Part shown: positions 17,323 through 25,427 of the stretch, one piece after another
Position numbering within the stretch: position 1 is the stretch's first letter
Layout: each line of letters opens with the position of its first letter
DNA from: an uncultured Alphaproteobacteria bacterium
GTDB taxonomy: Bacteria; Pseudomonadota; Alphaproteobacteria; RF32; CAG-239
Length of the DNA stretch: 64,000 nucleotides
Reading direction: 5' to 3'
NCBI GenBank assembly: GCA_944391475.1
Contig: CALXTR010000006.1
Coordinates: forward strand, 1-64,000
Program-made: the position numbers and the translations under genes
The notes under the pieces: generated by a model
Told to the model about the DNA's origin: nothing
Seen by the model: only the letters and a program-made list of their open reading frames with translations
Database searches by the model: none

Positions 17323-18054
17323 ATGTTGTATCAAACCTATGTCATTTTTGCCAAAGAGTTTGGCGGATATTTCCGCAGCCGTCTGGCCTATTTTTTGCTT
17401 GGAGCCTACGCGTTTATCTCCATGTTTGCCGCCTTTTATATGGGAGGATTTTTCGAACTTAACAATATGGAACTCTTCTCCTTCTTTTATTTTCAAGGAG
17501 ACATATTTGCGCTCTTAGTCCCCGCAATCACCATGCGCTTGTGGGCCGAAGAACGTCGCTCCGGCACTATGGAAGTCTTGCTCACTCAGCCCCTGAGCTA
17601 TACCTCAGTAGTTTTGGGCAAATTTTTCTCAGCTTGGCTATTTTGCACAGTTTTGCTGGTTTTGACCATGCCGTTTTTGTTCTCGGTTGGAAGTTTCTAC
17701 CCGCTAGATTACCTAAACATTTTGTGTTCATATCTTGGCTGTTGGTTCATTGCCGGTGTTTTTTGCGCAGTCGGTTGCTGTGTATCTGCTTTCAATAAAA
17801 GCCCGGTCATTGCCTACATTGCCACGCTGATTTTATCACTCATTATCAGCACCGGCAATTTCGACTTTTTGATAAGCGAGTTTGGTTTCTCCAGCAACAT
17901 TATGATAAGAACCATACAATCGCTCAACTTTTCCAAACATTTTCAAGATTTAAGCAGCGGACAGCTTGGTCTTGATAATATCATTTATTATCTCAGCATG
18001 ATGATTTTGCCACTTTGGCTCAATGTCATCACGGTAGAATATAAGAAAAGCTAG
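17323..18054 (+). CDS. ABC-2 type permease, GldF-like
   Basis: 243 aa with six hydrophobic helices. The motif RLWAEERRSGTMEVLLTQPL between helices 2 and 3 is characteristic of ABC-2/GldF permeases. ATG 17323 is used because GGAG lies 8 nt upstream; an in-frame GTG at 17314 overlaps that site. In Bacteroidota GldAFG serves gliding and protein secretion; homologous alphaproteobacterial operons have no proven substrate. Confidence 0.9.
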   Translation: MLYQTYVIFAKEFGGYFRSRLAYFLLGAYAFISMFAAFYMGGFFELNNMELFSFFYFQGDIFALLVPAITMRLWAEERRSGTMEVLLTQPLSYTSVVLGKFFSAWLFCTVLLVLTMPFLFSVGSFYPLDYLNILCSYLGCWFIAGVFCAVGCCVSAFNKSPVIAYIATLILSLIISTGNFDFLISEFGFSSNIMIRTIQSLNFSKHFQDLSSGQLGLDNIIYYLSMMILPLWLNVITVEYKKS

Positions 18055-18069
18055 GAAAGGAGAGGGAAC

Positions 18070-19974
18070 ATGAACATTTCATCTGCCAAAATCCGCAACC
18101 TTCAAAAACATGGCTCTATTGTCTTGTTTATACTGATTTTATTGGCATGTTTTGTACTGCTCAATATGTCCGCAGGCCTACTGTTTGCAGACCGCAAACT
18201 CGACCTCACTCATGACCAACGATACACTTTCCGTGCTCAGACCAAGAAAGCACTAAAAAATCTTTCTCAGCCCATAAACATCAATGTCTATTACTCATCA
18301 AACATATACAAAGACTACCCTTTGTATGCGCAATATGCACAAATTGTGATGAGAATGCTCGACCGCTATCGTAATGAATCAGACAACCAAATAAAAATCA
18401 ATATCTTTAACCCCGAACCATATAGTAGTGTTGAAGAAGATGCAAAGCGCTATGGCTTAAGAAAATTTTCTGCTGCCAACAATGAAAATGGCTACTATTT
18501 TGGAGCCGTTATGACCAATGCTCAAGGCAAAAGCTATGTAATCCCATATTTTCAGAGCTTGCGACAAAACTATCTGGAAAATGACTTAACCCGAGGTATT
18601 GAGGCTCTAAGCGGGTTTAAGCGCCAAAAGATTGGCATTATGTCACCGGATTTACCAATTATTGATACCACATACCGTGGACGCAAGGCAGACCAAGACT
18701 GGACCTTTGTCAAACTTCTAAGACAAGATTATAATGTAGTTGAAGTTTCCTCCGGCAGCCCCCAAATCCCGCTTGATGTCAACACGCTTATCGTAATCAG
18801 TACTCGCCAACTTTCTACTGTCGGCATGTATGCAATTGACCAGTTTGTCATGCGCGGAGGCAACCTGTTAGTTTTGGTTGATCCTTTTTCAGAATATGAA
18901 GACAACCTAAAAGGTATCACCGAACAAGTTGGCTCTGACATTAACTTATTGCTCAAAAACTACGGTATCGACTACCAAAACGATAAAGTGGTAGGCGATA
19001 TGGAACTTTCCGAAGAACTTACATTTGCCGATGGATCAGTGCGCAAATATTCTCCGTGGTTTAACCTCACCAAGCAATATATCAATGATAATCACCCCAT
19101 AATCCAAAACCTAAGTTCAATTAGTTTCAAAACACCGGGAAGCTTGCTTTTAGAACCCGTTGAAGGCGCAAAGACTTCAATTTTGCTCCAAACCTCGGCA
19201 AAATCTACCAGCATCGATGCTAAAATTGCCAAATATGGCGACAAATTGGAAGTTGTTAAATTTATGCAAGAAAACAGCACTCCGGTTATCCTTGCGGCTA
19301 TGAGCCAAGGTAATTATCACAGCATTTTCGACAGCGATCCTTTTGAAAACAGCCAGCTTTCAGAAGAATTATTGCCATACATATCAAGCAGCATTTCACC
19401 GGCTCAAATCATTGTTGTTGCCGATTCTGATTGGATATATCAGCAAAACTGGGTTAGCATGGGTTTCCGTACCGGTGGAAAAATTGACGAAGTTGTACCC
19501 AATAATAATAACTACGACTTTTTGTTGCGCTCGGTTGATTATTTAAGCGGCAATGCCAATGCGTTGGCTATTGGCAGCAAAGAGATGACCAACCGCGATG
19601 ACACCATTCGCCGCCGATTAGAGCAAATTACTGCTTCTGAGTATGCTGAACGCTATGACGAGCTGCAACAAGATTTTGAGCAACAAAAACTGACCTTAAA
19701 TACCACATTGCAAATGATAAAAAATCAGGAAATTGCAGCCTCAGTTAAACTATATAGCGAAATTCAGGAAATGCAGCGCAATCTCCAAAAGAAAGAAGAA
19801 GAAATGCGCCGCATGGAGTATAAAATAAAACAAGAAAGCGAAAATGCCATCAATGGTATTGTCACACTTAATGTCTTGATTTTCCCACTCTTGGCACTGT
19901 TGGTTGCATGGATATTAGATATCCTCATTCATCGCCACTATGCCCGTCGTGCTGAAAGGTTGCTCCATGACTAA
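18070..19974 (+). CDS. GldG-family ABC transporter auxiliary protein
   Basis: 634 aa. One N-terminal TM helix (about 18-38), a large periplasmic region with an IMPORTANT-type DUF4350/ABC_transp_aux pattern (NINVYYSSNIYKDYP, GIEALSGFKRQKIG, LLVLVDPFSEYE), a coiled coil at about 535-605 (QQDFEQQKLTL, QKKEEEMRRMEYK), and a C-terminal TM helix (LNVLIFPLLALLVAWIL). AAGGAGAGGG precedes the ATG. It overlaps the DUF4340 gene by 8 bp. It should sit in the inner membrane with the GldAF-like transporter. Confidence 0.88.
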   Translation: MNISSAKIRNLQKHGSIVLFILILLACFVLLNMSAGLLFADRKLDLTHDQRYTFRAQTKKALKNLSQPININVYYSSNIYKDYPLYAQYAQIVMRMLDRYRNESDNQIKINIFNPEPYSSVEEDAKRYGLRKFSAANNENGYYFGAVMTNAQGKSYVIPYFQSLRQNYLENDLTRGIEALSGFKRQKIGIMSPDLPIIDTTYRGRKADQDWTFVKLLRQDYNVVEVSSGSPQIPLDVNTLIVISTRQLSTVGMYAIDQFVMRGGNLLVLVDPFSEYEDNLKGITEQVGSDINLLLKNYGIDYQNDKVVGDMELSEELTFADGSVRKYSPWFNLTKQYINDNHPIIQNLSSISFKTPGSLLLEPVEGAKTSILLQTSAKSTSIDAKIAKYGDKLEVVKFMQENSTPVILAAMSQGNYHSIFDSDPFENSQLSEELLPYISSSISPAQIIVVADSDWIYQQNWVSMGFRTGGKIDEVVPNNNNYDFLLRSVDYLSGNANALAIGSKEMTNRDDTIRRRLEQITASEYAERYDELQQDFEQQKLTLNTTLQMIKNQEIAASVKLYSEIQEMQRNLQKKEEEMRRMEYKIKQESENAINGIVTLNVLIFPLLALLVAWILDILIHRHYARRAERLLHD

Positions 19975-20965
19975 AAAAAGCATAATAATCAGTTTAGTAT
20001 TAATGTTTGCCTCCATGATACTTGCTTTTTGCGGTATCTGGCTAACCAATATGGAAGAGCAAAGCAACCTTTCGGGCAAACTGATATTTGAACAAACTTC
20101 AAACCAAGGCGCCGACTTTGATCGCACCATAATCACCAATGCCGACACCACAATCACCATAGAGCTTAAAGACGGTTTTTGGAAAATTCCCGAAGCTCAC
20201 GACTACTATGCCAACTTTGCCTTGGCAAATGCCTTGTTCATGAACATGAACCAAAGCCGTTATTTTATTGAAATTGACACCAAAGATAAAACCTTGGCCG
20301 AATTTAAGCTTCTCATGCCAGGGAAGGGGGATGCTTCCTCAAGCGGCACCTTAATTCAAACTTTTGCTAACGGTAAGGTGTTAGACGAAGTCCTGATTGG
20401 CAAAAACACCGAAGATAATCTCTATACTTATGTCCGCAAAAAAGATGATAATCATGTCTGGCTAGTCAACAATGACTTCACCTTACCGCAAAAGCTATAT
20501 TCGTGGTTTCAGCAACCTTTGTTAAACTATGCACCAGAGCAGATTAAAACCATATCTTCTGATTTTAATGGTCAAGAAATTGAATATACGCGCACAACCA
20601 ATCGCGAACCATATACCAATCAAAAAGGAGAAAAAGAGAGCCTAACCTTATTTGCAGACGTTTTTTCTTTTCTCACTTTTCAGGAGGTAGTTCCAGAAGA
20701 AAACTTTAATCCTGAAGAATATCCGCTTCACCGAGACTTTGAAATTACTTTGTTCAACGGTTTAGTCACCCAGATAAGATTATTTAGCACTCAGGAGCAA
20801 AAAACTTTCTGGGCACAAATAAAAATCTCAGCCAACCGCCTTCCAACTCGCGGAGTTAATGATTATATAAAAAATAACAGTTTCTACTACGATGGCTGGC
20901 TTTTCAAGCTTGCCCCCGAAACTGGATATATTTTATTTAATACATTAGCCCAGAAGGAACAATGA
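19967..20965 (+). CDS. DUF4340-domain membrane-anchored protein
   Basis: 332 aa. One N-terminal hydrophobic helix (IIISLVLMFASMILAFCGIW) and a periplasmic DUF4340-like beta-rich region (KDGFWKIPEAHDYYANFALAN, then DEVLIGKNTEDNLYTYV). DUF4340 proteins regularly accompany GldG-like proteins. ATG 19967 overlaps the gldG-like stop (ATGACTAA). The gene also overlaps the next one (ATGA), so the five genes from 16598 are one co-translated operon. Confidence 0.85.
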   Translation: MTKKSIIISLVLMFASMILAFCGIWLTNMEEQSNLSGKLIFEQTSNQGADFDRTIITNADTTITIELKDGFWKIPEAHDYYANFALANALFMNMNQSRYFIEIDTKDKTLAEFKLLMPGKGDASSSGTLIQTFANGKVLDEVLIGKNTEDNLYTYVRKKDDNHVWLVNNDFTLPQKLYSWFQQPLLNYAPEQIKTISSDFNGQEIEYTRTTNREPYTNQKGEKESLTLFADVFSFLTFQEVVPEENFNPEEYPLHRDFEITLFNGLVTQIRLFSTQEQKTFWAQIKISANRLPTRGVNDYIKNNSFYYDGWLFKLAPETGYILFNTLAQKEQ

Positions 20966-22365
20966 GCAACCAAGGATGTGACTTTAAACCACTGGCAGAC
21001 GCCGCGACAGATATCTTACTCAAGATAAACAAACAAGGAAACGTAATCCTTGCCAATCAGAACGCGCATATTTTAGGACTAAATGAATATGCCGACAGCC
21101 TTACTCAACTATTACCAGAGTCCAAATTTCCTGATTTTTACCGCTTATGTAAACAAAGTATAGAGCTCCAAACACCGGAAATAGGACATTTTCGAATTGG
21201 CGATAGATTATACCAAACTCATTTTCATCCCAAGCTAACAGATTGTATTGTCTGTTTGCGTGATATTACGGAACCTGCCGAAATATCATCAGAGCTCAAA
21301 CAAGTTAGCTCCAGATTAAACTTTGCTGAAAACATCGCTCAACTTGGCTATTGGGAATTTGACTGGCGCCATAAGCGCATTTACTGGTCGGCTCAAATGT
21401 ATAAAATATTTGGACTAAACCCACAAACAGTGCACTATAAACGCAATATATTTAAGGACTATGTCTACCCAAATGATTTACCCCAATATTGGGAGAACCT
21501 AAAGAAACTCATTCGACATCGCCAGCCGGTTGAGGGGCAGCTAAGGATACGTAGAGCAGATAATACGCTAATTTATTGCGCATACAAAGCTTCAATCATG
21601 CAAGATAAAATAGCCGGAACATTTCAAGACATCACGCAATTCATCAAAATACAGCAAGAACTTGAAAAAGCTAAATTTAGCGCCGAAAAGGCAAATCGTG
21701 ATAAATCATACTTTTTGGCACAAGCCAGCCATGATTTACGTCAACCGATGCAAGCACTCAACATTTTCATTGCCACCCTATTTGAAGAGGGATTATCTTC
21801 TAGACAGCACGAAATTTTGAGCAAAATTGAAACCTCAGCCCACAATCTTAATAATCTTCTCAACAATTTGTTAGACATTTCCAAACTTGAATCCGGCGGC
21901 ATTAAATATGAACCCCAAGAGTTTAATATCGGGCAATTGATAAAAAATATTTCCCATGAATATTCCGAGCTTGCCTCATGCAAACACATCAAATTTCATG
22001 CTTTGGTGCATAATGGAGAAGTATACAGCGATCCCATACTCATTGAGCGTATTATTCGCAATCTTTTAAGTAATGCCTTTAAGTATGCCAAAAGCAAAAT
22101 CGTTTTAGGGTGTAAACGGCAGCAAGATTATATCAGAATCATGGTTTTAGATAATGGCCCAGGAATATCAGATGATGACAAGAGCAAAATTTTTGACGAA
22201 TTCTACCAAAGCCCGCAAATAACAGACAATCGAAAACACGGAGCCGGCTTGGGTCTAACGATTGTCAGCAAAATTGCCACCGTTATTGATACCAAAATAG
22301 AAATCACCACCATTCCCGGACGGGGCTGCTGCTTTTCATTTTTACTGCCGCTGTTAAAATTTTAG
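20962..22365 (+). CDS. Soluble PAS-PAS sensor histidine kinase
   Basis: 467 aa with no transmembrane segment. A divergent first PAS (about 8-105), a second PAS/PAC (about 122-232, LGYWEFDWRHKRIYWS), a HisKA dimerisation domain with phospho-acceptor His257 in SHDLRQPMQ, and a HATPase domain with LLSNAFKYA (N box), DNGPGIS (G1), and GAGLGLTIV (G2). The HDLRQPMQAL form is typical of NahK-like hybrid kinases, but no receiver domain follows and no response regulator is nearby. Its start overlaps the DUF4340 stop, which couples it to the Gld-type ABC operon. Confidence 0.92.
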   Translation: MSNQGCDFKPLADAATDILLKINKQGNVILANQNAHILGLNEYADSLTQLLPESKFPDFYRLCKQSIELQTPEIGHFRIGDRLYQTHFHPKLTDCIVCLRDITEPAEISSELKQVSSRLNFAENIAQLGYWEFDWRHKRIYWSAQMYKIFGLNPQTVHYKRNIFKDYVYPNDLPQYWENLKKLIRHRQPVEGQLRIRRADNTLIYCAYKASIMQDKIAGTFQDITQFIKIQQELEKAKFSAEKANRDKSYFLAQASHDLRQPMQALNIFIATLFEEGLSSRQHEILSKIETSAHNLNNLLNNLLDISKLESGGIKYEPQEFNIGQLIKNISHEYSELASCKHIKFHALVHNGEVYSDPILIERIIRNLLSNAFKYAKSKIVLGCKRQQDYIRIMVLDNGPGISDDDKSKIFDEFYQSPQITDNRKHGAGLGLTIVSKIATVIDTKIEITTIPGRGCCFSFLLPLLKF

Positions 22366-22611
22366 AAAAGCACAATAAGCATGACAACCGGCACAAAGAC
22401 AGCACCGCGGATATAGGGTATATACGCAACCAAGTGATGCCTCAGGCGCTGCCTGAAACCCTCTAATAGGAATAAACTTCCACTAGCTAACGCAAGTGGT
22501 ATTACCTGTTCCGAACTACGTTCGCCCTGCCCAAAGGCTTCGCAAGCCTAACGGCTGGGCAGGTATGTCTACATCTACCTGCTTACGCAGGTAGTGTTAC
22601 GTTCGAATCAT
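22366..22611. other. Gene-free, hairpin-dense tail downstream of tRNA-Lys
   Basis: No credible gene. Successive palindromes lie on the 3' side of the minus-strand tRNA-Lys: CAGGC-gct-GCCTG (22443-22455), CCACT...AGTGG with GCTAACGCAA inside (22480-22499), CCTGCCC...GGGCAGG enclosing GGCTT-cgc-AAGCC (22526-22563), and CTACCTGC-ttac-GCAGGTAG (22575-22594). The region is GC-richer than other intergenic DNA here. The histidine kinase operon on the plus strand has no clear T-tailed terminator, so the hairpins may also serve there. Confidence 0.6.
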
Positions 22612-22644
22612 AAAAAAACCGCCTTAATAAAATAAGACGGCTTT
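22612..22644 (-). terminator. tRNA-Lys terminator
   Basis: On the minus strand, GCCGTCTTA...TAAGGCGG (one G-T pair) is followed by seven T. It starts 6 nt after the tRNA CCA. Confidence 0.8.
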
Positions 22645-22649
22645 CACAA

Positions 22650-22725
22650 TGGTAGGCGCGTGGGGGTTCGAACCCCAGACCCACTGATTAAGAGTCAGTT
22701 GCTCTACCAACTGAGCTACGCACCC
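22650..22725 (-). tRNA. tRNA-Lys(CUU)
   Basis: 76-nt tRNA on the minus strand with encoded CCA. The anticodon loop CTCTTAA gives anticodon CUU, reading AAG lysine codons. D loop and T loop (TTCGAAC) are canonical. The acceptor pairs GGGTGCG with CGCGCCT, giving two G-U wobbles (1-72 and 4-69), which is unusual for an otherwise ideal tRNA. Confidence 0.95.
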
Positions 22726-22815
22726 ACAACAACAAAGTTGTGTTCAACAACAAGGGCAATATAAACCGCATAATTTTTTTTTGCAACAGAATTTTGCAAA
22801 AATATATAAAAAAAT

Positions 22816-23268
22816 TTAATAAGGAATTTTATCTTTTTTATTCAGCCACTTATTCATAACTTTGACTGCATCATCATTTTTAAGCTGTATGACCTTCAAC
22901 ACATCATCTTCATAAAAGATTCGGTCGCGAAACCCAATATTTTCAGCATCATAACGATCAGCGGCAAAATAAATTTCTTTAATATTAGCCCATTTAGCTG
23001 CATTCAGACACATTGGACAGGGCTCACAAGAAGTATACAACACACAACCGGATAAATCAAAACTCTTGATATTTGCACAAGCATTCCGAATAGCAACAAT
23101 TTCGCCATGAGCGGTTGGATCATTATCAAGCACGACATGATTATAACCTTCACCAATCACATTTCCATTTGGATCCACAATTACACATCCAAACGGCGAA
23201 CTACCATTGTTAACCGATTCATCACTCAGATTAATAGCTTTCTGAAGATTTTCCTGATGATTAAGCAT
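22816..23268 (-). CDS. guaD: Nucleoside/guanine deaminase (GuaD-like, CDA fold)
   Basis: 150 aa zinc hydrolase of the cytidine-deaminase-like fold. The signature is complete: PTAHGEI (zinc ligand His54, catalytic Glu56) and CEPCPMC (zinc ligands Cys84 and Cys87). The blocks SPFGCVIVDPNG, VLYTSCEPCPMCL and a C-terminal aromatic tail resemble Bacillus-type guanine deaminase more than TadA. Guanine deaminase makes xanthine from guanine; other purine or nucleoside substrates are possible. ATG with GAGG upstream. Monocistronic, divergent from the candidate sRNA. Confidence 0.85.
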   Translation of the reverse strand: MLNHQENLQKAINLSDESVNNGSSPFGCVIVDPNGNVIGEGYNHVVLDNDPTAHGEIVAIRNACANIKSFDLSGCVLYTSCEPCPMCLNAAKWANIKEIYFAADRYDAENIGFRDRIFYEDDVLKVIQLKNDDAVKVMNKWLNKKDKIPY

Positions 23269-23401
23269 GATTTACCTCATATTTTTACATAATAGGTAAT
23301 TATATAACAAAAGAATCTTAATAATCTGCAAATTTTACATATTTTCGCAAAAAAACATTGACAACAATCATAAATAGCTCTAATTTCACAACAAATTATA
23401 G

Positions 23402-23433
23402 GTTTTATGTATATTTTGTTTTATGTATATTTT
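23402..23433. repeat. Tandem 16-bp repeat
   Basis: Two exact adjacent copies of GTTTTATGTATATTTT. They lie in the AT-rich region between guaD and the candidate sRNA. Probably slippage; could be a regulator-binding tract. Confidence 0.7.
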
Positions 23434-23533
23434 TATTTAAGCGTGGCAGATAAAGCTTTATTGTAGCATAATCATATCTGTGAATTTCTGTGTATTATGC
23501 AACTTTCACACACAGACATCACACATATTTGAC

Positions 23534-23539
23534 TATAAT
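23534..23539 (+). promoter_or_regulatory. -10 element of the candidate sRNA
   Basis: Consensus TATAAT, preceded by TTGAC immediately upstream (too close to be its -35). A start near 23546 would place the first hairpin of the RNA at its 5' end. Confidence 0.4.
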
Positions 23540-23544
23540 AAGAA

Positions 23545-23667
23545 CTGCTCTGCTCCTTTTGTGAAAAAGCAGCAGTGAAAGGAAACTTTGTGCAGTTTAA
23601 TGCTTTATCCATCTAGTTGATCTATATTACCAAAGCTTTTTCGTTGTGAAACGAGAAAGCTTTTTTT
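23545..23667 (+). ncRNA. Candidate small RNA or terminated leader, about 123 nt
   Basis: A TATAAT box 6 bp upstream, internal structure and a strong terminator define a short non-coding transcript. The 5' hairpin pairs ACTGC-TGCT (bulged) with AGCAGCAGT; a second small hairpin is AAAG-gaaa-CTTT; the 3' terminator is a 14-bp stem AAAGCTTTTTCGTT-gtga-AACGAGAAAGCTTT ending in seven T. It holds no ORF. The HD-domain gene starts 72 bp after the terminator, so this could be a free sRNA or an attenuating leader. It lacks the SRP RNA core and the end-to-end pairing of 6S RNA. Confidence 0.5.
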
Positions 23668-23738
23668 GTGCACAAATCAAAAACAAGACTACAAAGATAG
23701 CCAAATTCTGCTTATGTAAATAAGAAATGGAGTATAAA

Positions 23739-24581
23739 ATGATTAGCACAAAAACAGAAGAATCTCTTTTACAGGAAGAATATACAAACTGCCTAAACGA
23801 AGTAAAATCCTCCGCTTTTCATACCTTAATGGCAGAAGAAAAAATCAAACACTCGTTTCAAGTTATTGGTGCTGGCAACTATATCATGAAACACGAGGCT
23901 TATTATCAACATCTCCCTCAAGAAGACTTGCGGCTTGCAAAATTAGCCTATTTATTTCATGACATAGGAAGATTTAGAGAAATTAGCGAGTTATATCGCC
24001 AAAACCACGGTCATTTCATTGGCTCAAAACTAGATCATGGTCTGTTTGGTGCACAGTATCTGGAGCAAACTCCGTCCTATAACTCACCTTTTATAGTAAT
24101 TCCGGTTAAATATCATAATAAGCTGATAGAAGACTATTACAACTCAGATGACTATCAACAGCTAGGAAAGAATAGAGATTCTATAACCGAAGTCTTAAAA
24201 CTGGTACGAGATGCGGATAAAATTGCCAATTTTCATCTCATCACCACCCAAACACAACATCTAAAAAAACTATTCTGCCCCGAAGCAATCGAAGGAAAAG
24301 CTTTAGCTATACAACCAGCAATACTCTCAGATTTCATGGCCGAAAAAACAATTGACCTAAAAAAGGTTCAAACAGCCTGCGACCGCATTCTAAATTTGCT
24401 TAGCTGGGTTTATGATTTAAATTATCTGTCTTCATTTGAATTTTGTATCAAACTCAATTGCTTTGATAAAATGTTGAACATTTTACAAGAATACAATCCT
24501 GATGCTAAAGTTCAGAAGGAAGTTGAAAATAAATTAAAATCATATATAAATAAACAATATAAACTACTATCATCAAACTAA
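23739..24581 (+). CDS. HD-domain phosphohydrolase, unknown substrate
   Basis: 280 aa. HD-superfamily metal-binding pattern: His38 in IKHSFQV, His74-Asp75 in LFHDIGRF, KYHNK, and Asp in VRDADKI. Such proteins hydrolyse phosphate esters, often of nucleotides; the substrate is not recognisable. ATG 23739 is chosen because GGAG lies 6 nt upstream, rather than ATG 23727, which overlaps that site. It stands 72 bp after a terminated leader/sRNA and 15 bp before the AsmA-like gene. Confidence 0.8.
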   Translation: MISTKTEESLLQEEYTNCLNEVKSSAFHTLMAEEKIKHSFQVIGAGNYIMKHEAYYQHLPQEDLRLAKLAYLFHDIGRFREISELYRQNHGHFIGSKLDHGLFGAQYLEQTPSYNSPFIVIPVKYHNKLIEDYYNSDDYQQLGKNRDSITEVLKLVRDADKIANFHLITTQTQHLKKLFCPEAIEGKALAIQPAILSDFMAEKTIDLKKVQTACDRILNLLSWVYDLNYLSSFEFCIKLNCFDKMLNILQEYNPDAKVQKEVENKLKSYINKQYKLLSSN

Positions 24582-24596
24582 CAAAAGGAATATGGC

Positions 24597-25373
24597 ATGA
24601 AAAAATATATTTTTCTCGCAATACTACTCATCATTGGCGGCGGAATTTTTTATGTTGCCAATTCATACGAAAGTATAGTTAAAGACTTAGTGCACAAATA
24701 CGGTAGCCAAGTCACCGGCACAGACGTAAGTCTAGAAGGTTTCAAAATTTCTCTCAGCAATGGGGAGGGACAAATCAAGAAAATTGTTGTTGCCAACCCC
24801 AAAGGCTATCAAAGCGCCAATTTTTTGAGCTTAGATGGCATCACCATTAAAGTTGACATCAAAAGCTTGGCCTCAGACACCATCATCATTGATAGTATCA
24901 TCATTGACAAACCGGTAATTAGTTATGAAATTTTATCTCTTACCCAAAACAACATCAAAGAGATTAAAAATAACATTACTAAATTCACATCAAAATCTGC
25001 CTCATCTTCTTCCAAGGAAAAAAAATCGACTTCCAGCAAAGAAGAAAGCGGTTCTGGTAAAAAAGTAATCATTAAAAAATTACAAATCAACCAAGGTGAG
25101 ATTAATGCCGCAGCTTCTGCCGGAGAACTAGCCAGCAGTAACATCTCTGTTCCTCTGCCAGATATTACAATGACTAATATCGGTGGCGGACAAAACGGCA
25201 ATGACATTCCGGCCATCATCAGCAAAATCTTAAATCAGATATTAAGCACAGCCTCCAAAACTGTTGCAACTTTCAAAATCGGTGATTTCAAAAACATTGC
25301 CGAAAAGAACTTAGACAACGTAGTCGGAGGGGTCAAAGATAGGGTTAAAACCTTGGGTATCTTTGGTAAGTAA
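24597..25373 (+). CDS. AsmA-like / DUF748-type envelope protein
   Basis: 258 aa. Signal anchor (IFLAILLIIGGGIFYVA) followed by a segment typical of AsmA/YhdP-like proteins: DVSLEGFKISLSNGEGQI, LSLDGITIKVDI, then repeated I-I-I-D-S-I-I-I-D. Residues ~130-155 are a Ser/Lys-rich linker. These families bridge the periplasm or assist outer-membrane biogenesis; this is a short form. AAAGGA precedes the ATG. A bidirectional terminator follows 18 bp after the stop. Confidence 0.7.
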   Translation: MKKYIFLAILLIIGGGIFYVANSYESIVKDLVHKYGSQVTGTDVSLEGFKISLSNGEGQIKKIVVANPKGYQSANFLSLDGITIKVDIKSLASDTIIIDSIIIDKPVISYEILSLTQNNIKEIKNNITKFTSKSASSSSKEKKSTSSKEESGSGKKVIIKKLQINQGEINAAASAGELASSNISVPLPDITMTNIGGGQNGNDIPAIISKILNQILSTASKTVATFKIGDFKNIAEKNLDNVVGGVKDRVKTLGIFGK

Positions 25374-25390
25374 GATAACAACAATTGCAA

Positions 25391-25427
25391 TAAAAAAATC
25401 CCCGAACTGAGTTCGAGGATTTTTTTA
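25391..25427. terminator. Bidirectional terminator between the AsmA-like gene and dsbD
   Basis: A-tract, ATCC-CGAAC-tga-GTTCG-GGAT-type stem, then seven T; serves both convergent genes. Confidence 0.85.

Noticed and set aside
22366..22611. An rRNA or group II intron fragment in the tRNA-Lys tail
   Set aside because: No conserved core sequences; only short independent palindromes.
23545..23667. SRP (4.5S) RNA or 6S RNA
   Set aside because: The GGAAG-GAAGCAGCC-type SRP core is absent, and the ends do not pair as in 6S RNA; the 3' end is a plain terminator.
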